This document shows, piece by piece, positions 45,678-50,710 of a stretch of 50,710 nt of DNA. This DNA comes from Wenzhouxiangella sp. (lineage in GTDB: Bacteria; Pseudomonadota; Gammaproteobacteria; Xanthomonadales; Wenzhouxiangellaceae): the NCBI GenBank assembly GCA_007134485.1, contig SLKT01000069.1, positions 1 to 50,710 of the forward strand. The letters run 5' to 3'. A program made the position numbers and the translations under genes. The notes under the pieces are model-generated. The model did no database searches. It worked only from the letters and a program-made list of their open reading frames with translations, and was not told the origin of the DNA. Every line of letters begins with the position of its first letter. Position 1 is the stretch's first letter.

Positions 45678-46655
45678 ATGAATCGACCCATGCGCATCGC
45701 CATTACCGGTGCCGCCGGCCAGATCGGCTATCAACTCTGCTTTCGCATCGCCTCGGGCGACCTGCTCGGCCCCAATCAGCCGGTCATCCTGCAATTGCTG
45801 GAGATCCCGCCGGCTCTTGACATGCTCAAGGGCGTGGTCATGGAACTTGATGATGCCGCTTTTCCGCTGCTGCAGGGCGTGGTCGCCACGACCGATCTCG
45901 AAGAAGGGTTCAAGGATGCCGATTACGCCATCCTGGTCGGCGCCAAGCCGCGCGGACCGGGCATGGAGCGGGCTGATCTGCTGAGCGAGAATGGCAAGAT
46001 CTTCGGCCCCCAGGGCAAGGCGCTCAACGCCGTGGCCAGCCGTGACGTCAAGGTTCTCGTGGTTGGCAACCCGGCCAATACCAACGCCCTGATCGCCCAG
46101 GCCAATGCCCCCGATCTGCCGCCGGAAAACTTCACCGCCATGACCCGCCTGGACCACAACCGGGCGCTGGCGCAACTGGCGGCACAATCCGGCCACCATC
46201 ACACCCTGATCAAGCAGATGACCATCTGGGGCAACCACTCATCCACCCAGTACCCGGACCTGCATCACACCCTGGTCGCCGGCAAGGCGGCCATGGATGG
46301 CTTCGACCAGAGCTGGTATGTCAACGATTTCATCCCGACCGTGCAGCAGCGCGGCGCGGCCATCATCAAGGCCCGCGGAGCATCCAGCGCCGCATCGGCC
46401 GCATCGGCAGCCATCGACCACATCCGCGACTGGGCCCTGGGCACCGACGGCGACGACTGGGTCTCCATGGCGGTCCCTTCAGATGGCAGCTACGGCATCG
46501 AACCCGGAGTGATCTATTCCTTCCCCTGCACCTGCGAAAACGGTCAATGGAAGATCGTTCAGGACCTGGAAATCAACGATTTCTCCCGCGAGCGCATGGA
46601 CGCAACGGACAAGGAACTGCGCGAGGAACGTGCAGCGGTGGAGGGGTTGTTGTAA
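45678..46655 (+). CDS. mdh: Malate dehydrogenase
   Basis: 325 residues of the cytosolic-type, NAD-dependent malate dehydrogenase group. The Rossmann motif [39 protein letters not shown], the substrate-binding RLDHNRA and the catalytic-His segment [11 protein letters not shown] are visible. It interconverts malate and oxaloacetate in the TCA cycle. GGAG lies just upstream of the ATG. The last 60 bp plus 8 bp beyond the stop are duplicated at 49493-49560, so the present 3' end may have been supplied by an inserted element. Confidence 0.97.
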   Translation: MNRPMRIAITGAAGQIGYQLCFRIASGDLLGPNQPVILQLLEIPPALDMLKGVVMELDDAAFPLLQGVVATTDLEEGFKDADYAILVGAKPRGPGMERADLLSENGKIFGPQGKALNAVASRDVKVLVVGNPANTNALIAQANAPDLPPENFTAMTRLDHNRALAQLAAQSGHHHTLIKQMTIWGNHSSTQYPDLHHTLVAGKAAMDGFDQSWYVNDFIPTVQQRGAAIIKARGASSAASAASAAIDHIRDWALGTDGDDWVSMAVPSDGSYGIEPGVIYSFPCTCENGQWKIVQDLEINDFSRERMDATDKELREERAAVEGLL

Positions 46656-46663
46656 CGGAGGGA
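46596..46663 (+). repeat. Left copy of 68-bp direct repeat at the 3' end of mdh
   Basis: Encodes the final residues [19 protein letters not shown] and the stop of mdh plus 8 bp. It matches 49493-49560 at 63 of 68 positions by hand alignment. The similarity begins abruptly at the ATGG and the upstream sequences differ. It would correspond to one attachment-site junction of an integrated element. Confidence 0.85.
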
Positions 46664-46774
46664 CTGAGGAGTCAGGAACTCGTCAAGGCGTTGTAGGTTG
46701 GGTATGCAGGTGCTGAAGGAGTTTTACGTCACTGACGCGCAGAAACCTGCGGCGCTTGAGTGCATTGAACAGGC

Positions 46775-47167
46775 TCATGGCTGCTTCCAAGGCCAGTAGC
46801 GAACGCCATCAAGCCCTTTGAAATCGCTGTCCTGGGTCCAGACCATGGCCTGGGCCTGCTTTGCCGTGGCATAAATAATACTGTCGGCCATCGGCAACTG
46901 GTGGCGCAGGCTCAGCGATGCCGCGCGGATCGCCAGCGCAGCGTCAAGAGCAATGACCCGCCCTTGCTGCATCACGGCGACATATTGCAACGCGGTGGCC
47001 TCGTCGCGCTGCCGGCTGATGCGCTTGAAGACTTCCAGCAAAGTGATCGACGGCACCACCAGGGCCGCGGTGTCCTCAATGGCATCAGCGAAATGCCCGG
47101 CGTTCGGGCCGTCGGCAAAGTATTCCAGCCAGGCTGAGGAGTCGACGACGTTAGACACGATCATCAT
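46775..47167 (-). CDS. VapC-type PIN-domain toxin
   Basis: About 130 residues of the PIN ribonuclease family. The acidic residues expected for the Mg2+ site are present: Asp9 (NVVDSSAW), Glu45 (LLEVFKR), Asp95 (PMADSIIYA) and Asp113/115 (TQDSDF). VapC toxins cleave RNA, often tRNA or 23S rRNA. The frame overlaps the end of the antitoxin gene; ATG 47167 or 47164, or GTG 47158, could all be the start. It lies just downstream of mdh, between the two mdh-tail copies. Confidence 0.88.
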   Translation of the reverse strand: MMIVSNVVDSSAWLEYFADGPNAGHFADAIEDTAALVVPSITLLEVFKRISRQRDEATALQYVAVMQQGRVIALDAALAIRAASLSLRHQLPMADSIIYATAKQAQAMVWTQDSDFKGLDGVRYWPWKQP

Positions 47168-47357
47168 CGCGCGGAACGCGCGTATCCAGGCCCGCCAACG
47201 ACCCGCGCAGGCTCTTGACGTTACGCAGCGGGATCAGCTCGATGCGGTCATTGAACTGCACGACCTGCAGCCGAGTGCCGGGCTTGAGATCCATTGCCTC
47301 GCGCACCTTTCTCGGAATCACGACCTGATATTTGGGAGAAATCTTGATGGTGTCCAT
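47151..47357 (-). CDS. AbrB/MazE-type antitoxin (VapB)
   Basis: 68 residues with the swapped-hairpin AbrB fold (TIKISPKYQVVIPRKVREAM; LKPGTRLQVVQFNDRIELIP). It should bind and silence the overlapping PIN toxin and repress the operon. GAGGAG lies 8-9 nt before the ATG at 47357. The overlap with the toxin gene (up to 17 nt) is typical of coupled toxin-antitoxin genes. Confidence 0.88.
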   Translation of the reverse strand: MDTIKISPKYQVVIPRKVREAMDLKPGTRLQVVQFNDRIELIPLRNVKSLRGSLAGLDTRVPRDDDRV

Positions 47358-47726
47358 CTGTGGTGCTCCTCTTTCTAATCGATCGGAACCTCATTTTACG
47401 ATTATGGTATCGATCAGCGCAAGCTGATGGCTTGGTGGCCATCAGCCTGGCGGGAGCATTCCTTGACGGGCGCATCGCCCAGCCCGGTCAGGTAGATTGG
47501 CCGCCCTCGTGGGTGAGGATCAGCCCGGTAATCAATCCCGGCAGCGGCACCCACATGTCCGGGCCGAACAGTGAGGCGTGCAGCCTCAAGCGAAACAGCC
47601 ATTCATAATTCAGTTCCTATCAAGCGGGACCGGCCTTGGATCTACCTCGGCCCGGTTGGGGATTTAGTGCGAACTGGCCGATTTGTATGCCGCGGTGCTC
47701 GAGGAACCCCCAAGAGCGTGACCGTC
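47358..47726. other. Gene-poor 369-nt gap with a possible coding remnant
   Basis: No intact gene is supported here. On the minus strand, 47616-47488 keeps an open frame without a proper start that reads like part of a hydrophobic protein (SLFGPDMWVPLPGLITGLIL) before a stop. This may be a decayed fragment of a lost membrane protein. No terminator or repeat was recognised. Confidence 0.3.
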
Positions 47727-49274
47727 TCAGGGTGACTCAAACCGATCTTGAAATAACTCGTCGAGCACCTGGTACTCGAAAGCACCGATATCACATTCAT
47801 CGCTGCCGACGCCTGGCCGCGGCTGGCCACGCTGATCGGTGTCGATCTCGAATGTCGCATAGCAATCCCCGGCGGCATCGCGAGCCGCGCTGGCAGCGCC
47901 AAGCGCATGAGTAAACGTGTGCCCGCCATTGTCGGCCAGCGGGTCCAGCGCAATTTCGCTCAAGACAGTAGCCGCGCCGGTGCAGGAGTCATCCGTGGCC
48001 AAGCTGTTGTCATGGACGTCGGCGGTGGCGTTGCAGGACTCCTCGCCGGTACCAGCCTGCACGATCAGGCTGTTGCTCAGGGTCAATGTGGCAAAGTCGC
48101 CACGATGCACATCGTCGGTGCCATCGGTTGCGATGTTGTAGGCCACAGTGGTCTGGATCAATGTGGCATTGCGTTCAGTTACAAAAGATCCCCTGACGTA
48201 AAGCCCGCCGCCGTGGGCGCCTCCGCCTTCGGTGGAATTGCCGGATATCGTGCTATTGGTCAGCGTGGTGTCAACATCATAGGCATGCAGCCCGCCGCCA
48301 TAGGCATCATCACCCGCGGTAGAGTTGCCGGACACCGTGCTGTTGCTCAGCTCGGTACCGCCAGCAACGACTGCTACACCTCCGCCGTGGGCGAGTTCGC
48401 CTGCGGTAGAGTTGCCGGACATCGTGCTGTTGGTCAGCGTGGAGTTGCTGAAGCCGAAACGCAGCCCGCCGCCATGGGCGGAAGGGCCCATAGTGGAATT
48501 GCCGGATACCGTGCTCTCGTTCAGCGTAGCGTCGCCAGACAAGACAGATAGCCCGCCGCCGTAGGCGTTGCTGCCCGCGGTGGAATTGCCGGATACCATG
48601 CTGCTGGTCAGTGTTGCATCACCATTGTCGACATGCATTCCGCCGCCTTTGGAGCGAAGCTCCTCCGTAGCGTTTGCAAGAACCATGCTGTTGGTGAGCG
48701 TGGCATCGCCCTCCACGACATACAGGCCACCCCCGGGAGAGTACTCGCCTTCGGTGGCACTTCCGCTGATCAGGCTGTGGGAAAGCCGGATATCCGCGGA
48801 ATCGACATACACGGCGCCTCCGGGCTCATTATTCTGACTGGTGCGTCCATTGAGCATTGCCAGGCTGTCCAGGATAACCTCGAATCCTCCGGATCCTCCG
48901 CCCTGCACATTGAAGATGCGCGAGGCGTTGCTGCCGCCGATCAAAACACCGAACGCGCCGGGTGCGGGCCCGGTAATGGTCAGGCCGCTACTGATCTCGA
49001 TTTCGCCTTCGGTTAGCGCGATATAGCTTCCAGCAAGGTCGGGATCGAAGGCGATCTCGTCGGCCCCGGCGCTGCCGGAAGCACACGCATCGTAGCCGTA
49101 GGCCTCATTGGCCGAGTAGATCGCCGAGCGCAGGCTACACGTTCCCGGCATGGAACCTGGCGGACCGTCGGCGGTAGTGTTAACGGTAATTACGGCGGCC
49201 TGGGCATGGCCGACGGCCAGAAGCGATCCTACCGCGATGGTCAGTGGAGTCCTGCACGGTAAGCGATGGGCCAT
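47727..49274 (-). CDS. Secreted beta-helix repeat protein with seven 29-residue repeats
   Basis: About 515 residues from the ATG at 49274 (AAGGAGAG upstream), with a signal peptide (PLTIAVGSLLAVGHAQA). A CSLREAI-like motif (CSLRSAIYSANEA, about residue 46) follows. Residues 161-363 are seven exact-length 29-residue repeats with the core T-[LV]-x-N-S-T-[VM]-S-G-N-S-T-x-G-x-x-[AH]-Y/H-G-G-G-[LV]. Their Asn/Ser/Thr/Gly-rich pattern is typical of polymorphic outer-membrane (Pmp-like) helices. The C-terminus has the GAFEYQ element and ends in DELFQDRFESP. It is probably exposed or secreted; its function is not readable. It lies between the two mdh-tail repeats. Confidence 0.85.
   Translation of the reverse strand: MAHRLPCRTPLTIAVGSLLAVGHAQAAVITVNTTADGPPGSMPGTCSLRSAIYSANEAYGYDACASGSAGADEIAFDPDLAGSYIALTEGEIEISSGLTITGPAPGAFGVLIGGSNASRIFNVQGGGSGGFEVILDSLAMLNGRTSQNNEPGGAVYVDSADIRLSHSLISGSATEGEYSPGGGLYVVEGDATLTNSMVLANATEELRSKGGGMHVDNGDATLTSSMVSGNSTAGSNAYGGGLSVLSGDATLNESTVSGNSTMGPSAHGGGLRFGFSNSTLTNSTMSGNSTAGELAHGGGVAVVAGGTELSNSTVSGNSTAGDDAYGGGLHAYDVDTTLTNSTISGNSTEGGGAHGGGLYVRGSFVTERNATLIQTTVAYNIATDGTDDVHRGDFATLTLSNSLIVQAGTGEESCNATADVHDNSLATDDSCTGAATVLSEIALDPLADNGGHTFTHALGAASAARDAAGDCYATFEIDTDQRGQPRPGVGSDECDIGAFEYQVLDELFQDRFESP
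48186..48794 (-). repeat. Seven tandem 87-bp repeats inside the beta-helix gene
   Basis: Each unit encodes 29 residues with no length variation across seven units; the middle units are most alike (e.g. STVSGNSTAG). Such an array can change copy number by slippage or recombination. Confidence 0.8.
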
Positions 49275-49492
49275 GGCACTCTCCTTTTTGCTTTCATCGC
49301 CCATTTTTCGCCCCGATTACAGGCGGCCCCGGCACTGCTTACTGCCTCCTACAGCCTAACCCGGCACTTTGGGGGAGCGCAAATCTAGGTAACCAAAGCG
49401 GGAGTCCATACCGCCGATGGGGATTTAAGGCGTTTCCCGGGGCTGGAGTGCCAATTTCCACTGGAAGGCTAAAGAGAAAGACCTGCGCCCGA
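49275..49492. other. Intergenic upstream of the beta-helix gene
   Basis: No gene is supported in these 218 nt. A 7-mer GCCTAAC at 49354-49360 (GTTAGGC on the minus strand) is noted because similar cores occur at integron cassette ends, but no second half-site surrounds it. Confidence 0.3.
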
Positions 49493-49560
49493 ATGGACGC
49501 CACGGACAAGGAATTGCGCGAGGAACGCGCAGCGGTGGAGGGGTTGCTGTAACTGAGGGA
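49493..49560 (+). repeat. Right copy of the mdh 3'-end direct repeat (truncated mdh remnant)
   Basis: Matches 46596-46663 at 63 of 68 positions. The frame still reads [19 protein letters not shown] and stop, and all four coding differences are synonymous (GCA/GCC, CTG/TTG, CGT/CGC, TTG/CTG). The fifth difference lies after the stop codon. The upstream sequence is unrelated to mdh, so this is a remnant, not a gene. Confidence 0.85.
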
Positions 49561-49561
49561 T

Positions 49562-49633
49562 CAGGGGTCGGGGGTCAGGATTCAGGGCTGTCACAGGCTT
49601 TACTGACCCCTGCCCCCTGAATCCTGACCCCTC
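49562..49633. repeat. G-rich inverted repeat related to the sucD-nadE repeat
   Basis: GGGGTCAGGATTCAGGG (49571-49587) has its exact reverse complement at 49615-49631, with further alternative pairing of CAGGGGTC-type units outside. It resembles the GGGTTCA arrays at 36609-36688 and lies directly beyond the right mdh-tail copy. Confidence 0.75.
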
Positions 49634-49698
49634 GATCTTTCCTTGTGGAATATCCGATCCTCGATTCACTCACACCGATGCTCGGAGTTCCTGCCGGT

Positions 49699-49713
49699 GA
49701 ACTGCTTGTTAGG
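49699..49713 (-). other. attC-like half-site (CCCTAACAAGC type)
   Basis: On the minus strand this reads TCCCTAACAAGCAGT, similar to the start of integron attC sites (consensus RYYYAAC, often followed by AAG), just after the coding fragment ending at 49709. A matching GTTRRRY end was not found downstream, so at best it is a truncated site. Confidence 0.25.
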
Positions 49714-49837
49714 GAGATTGCACCCGAAGCCGCGGGCGGATCAATCTCGCCACCTGGATGCCGATGAACACGCCGACGATGACAATCAGGAAGTCGAGGA
49801 ACACTGCACACCAGCTCTGGTCGCGGGCGTGTTTCAT
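49709..49837 (-). pseudogene. N-terminal fragment of a DUF6090-like membrane protein
   Basis: 42 codons from the ATG at 49837: a short polar start and one hydrophobic helix (FLDFLIVIVGVFIGIQVA), then an unrelated Arg-rich end and a stop. Proteins of the DUF6090 type begin with this helix followed by NWNEAR-like residues and about 200 more residues. Here the match stops right after QVA, so I read it as a truncated remnant. It begins 26 nt beyond the toxin stop at 49863. Confidence 0.5.
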
Positions 49838-49862
49838 TACGCGGCGGAGGATTTTGCGGGCT

Positions 49863-50255
49863 TCACTCTCCCAACAGGCGCGCACGGCGCGGGAAACGTT
49901 CGACCAGACGCCGATCCGCACTGTAGAGCGGGACATCGAGATATTCTGCGAGGGTGACGAATTCGCAGTCATAGGCCGAACAGCCGGAATCGGACGCCAG
50001 GCGAAGCACTTCTGCGGAATCGACGGCGAACTCACGCCCACGAAACAGTTGCTCCGCCTCGCTCTGGATGGACTGGACGCTGGCCAGGTCGAGTCGTTTG
50101 GCGCGAACCTGCGTGGCCAGCACGTTGCGCAACTCACTGCGCCACAGCAAGGGCGCAGTCCACTCGGAATCGGAGCGCAGCAAAGCCTCGGCCGCCGCCG
50201 TGCGATCGCCCGGCAGGTAGAGGTAGGCGATTACATTGGTGTCGACGGCGATCAC
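49863..50255 (-). CDS. PIN-domain toxin of a second toxin-antitoxin pair (VapC/FitB-like)
   Basis: 130 residues with PIN-site acids Asp5 (AVDTNVIAY), Glu41 (RSELRN), Asp96 (AYDCEFV) and Asp114 (YSADRRL). It is a probable Mg2+-dependent ribonuclease toxin. The GTG start overlaps the antitoxin stop by 4 nt, so translation is coupled. Confidence 0.9.
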   Translation of the reverse strand: MIAVDTNVIAYLYLPGDRTAAAEALLRSDSEWTAPLLWRSELRNVLATQVRAKRLDLASVQSIQSEAEQLFRGREFAVDSAEVLRLASDSGCSAYDCEFVTLAEYLDVPLYSADRRLVERFPRRARLLGE

Positions 50256-50497
50256 TCGCGCTCCCGCTCAATGGCGCCGATGATGTCCTCGAGCTTCAGT
50301 GCCGGACCAGCGAAGCGCTCGCGCAGCTTGCGAGCCTGGTCCAGTTGAGCATCGAGATCGACAGGCCGGGGTGCGAGCACTTGTTCGAGGCAGGCAATGA
50401 TCTCGTTGTTCATGCTGCGATGGTGGCGCTTCGCCGCCAGCTTGATGCGCTGGTAGATCGGTTCGGGGATGTTTTTCAGGGTGATGGAGGTGCTCAT
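50252..50497 (-). CDS. Ribbon-helix-helix (FitA/Arc-like) antitoxin
   Basis: 81 residues. The N-terminal ribbon-helix-helix (SITLKNIPEPIYQRIKLAAK; RSMNNEIIACLEQVL) binds DNA as a dimer, and the charged C-terminal tail should wrap the PIN toxin encoded immediately downstream. Differences in antitoxin family (RHH here, AbrB at 47151) show that the two pairs are not a recent duplication. Confidence 0.88.
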   Translation of the reverse strand: MSTSITLKNIPEPIYQRIKLAAKRHHRSMNNEIIACLEQVLAPRPVDLDAQLDQARKLRERFAGPALKLEDIIGAIERERE

Positions 50498-50665
50498 GAA
50501 GACAATGCCTTGAAACCATTATGATACCAATATGGTGTATGTTTGTGCTGGAGGAATCAAGTGAACATGCACGTCAATACGGCAGTAATCCTGTAGTTGT
50601 CACTGCGACGCAGGATCATGGGCCGAGCAGCGTTAGCCGGCGGCGACGATTTCGATCTAGTGTAC

Positions 50666-50710
50666 CCCGCCTAACACTCTGTAACTTTTAGCGAGTCGGA
50701 GAGCGTTTAG
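50666..50710. other. Possible attC-like imperfect hairpin at the window edge
   Basis: GCCTAACACTCTG (from 50666) is imperfectly complementary to the final bases of the window (GAGAGCGTTTAG), with one gap and one mismatch over 11 bp. The minus strand reads GTTAGGC (GTTRRRY) before the antitoxin-toxin genes. The site is cut by the window end, so its status is uncertain. The gap 50498-50665 holds no other feature I can support. Confidence 0.25.

Noticed and set aside
48186-48794. Regular repeats considered as a CRISPR array
   Set aside because: The repeats are in frame, 87 bp long with no unique spacers, and encode a beta-helix.
47652-49438. Similarity of 47652-47670 and 49416-49434 (shared TGGGGATTTA core) as element ends
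   Set aside because: About 15 of 19 matches by eye over a short G/T-rich stretch; too weak to separate from chance.
46656-49492. Search for an integrase or transposase between the mdh-tail copies
   Set aside because: No recombinase motif or suitable frame was found; only a toxin-antitoxin pair, the beta-helix gene and non-coding gaps are present.

Overview
This window looks like a chromosomal segment of a GC-rich (about 60% by eye) gammaproteobacterium. The gene content (PilS/PilR, AceK, SucCD, UvrB, class I aspartate aminotransferase, EgtB/EgtD) and the style of the secreted proteins (large beta-helix and FG-GAP proteins, a D-x-[IL]-F-x-D-x-F motif) suggest the Xanthomonadales/Wenzhouxiangella side of the class. 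That placement is an inference from protein style, not a phylogeny.

Layout. 1-195: a long nearly palindromic repeat. 258-4655: three overlapping genes for secreted amidohydrolase-fold proteins, only one of which keeps the metal-binding HxH motif. 4739-10009: a tightly packed + strand set with an orphan periplasmic binding protein, a Cys/Met-metabolism PLP enzyme, an M20 deacylase and a phospholipase D/cardiolipin synthase-like enzyme. 10006-15512 (minus): a two-gene surface operon, a 1213-residue PKD/FG-GAP/Ig-like protein and an autotransporter-type beta-barrel protein. 15838-23528: a type VI secretion VgrG island (VgrG, DUF2169-pentapeptide fusion, Cys-rich pentapeptide protein, DUF3540, PAAR-like DUF4150) with no recognisable toxin. 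23560-28621: uvrB, an aspartate aminotransferase gene and aceK. 28783-34965: a giant beta-helix protein with a C-terminal two-CxxCH cytochrome-like tail, divergent from a winged-helix/TPR regulator. 34966-38741 (minus): sucC-sucD-nadE. 38902-42085: a tiny Cys-rich ORF, pilS and pilR. 42092-45467: egtB-egtD (ergothioneine) flanked by two small secreted-protein genes. 45678-46655: malate dehydrogenase. 46656-50710: an accessory zone with two toxin-antitoxin pairs, a beta-helix repeat protein, a gene fragment and repeats.

The most informative structural signal is a second copy of the last 68 bp of the malate dehydrogenase locus (46596-46663), found at 49493-49560. All four differences inside the coding part are synonymous, which is what integration into the 3' end of mdh by an element carrying its own mdh tail would leave behind. 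No integrase is visible between the copies. The second strong signal is a roughly 170-residue domain shared by the C-terminus of the orphan periplasmic binding protein (4739-6427) and a stand-alone secreted protein 38 kb away (44907-45467). It may be an undescribed periplasmic domain family.

How the genes work together. sucCD, mdh and aceK all act on the TCA cycle/glyoxylate branch. PilS/PilR should control sigma-54-dependent pilin expression. EgtB/EgtD form the ergothioneine core. The VgrG island encodes a spike, its PAAR-like tip and an adaptor-type protein, but the structural T6SS genes are not in this window. No rRNA, tRNA or CRISPR array was seen.
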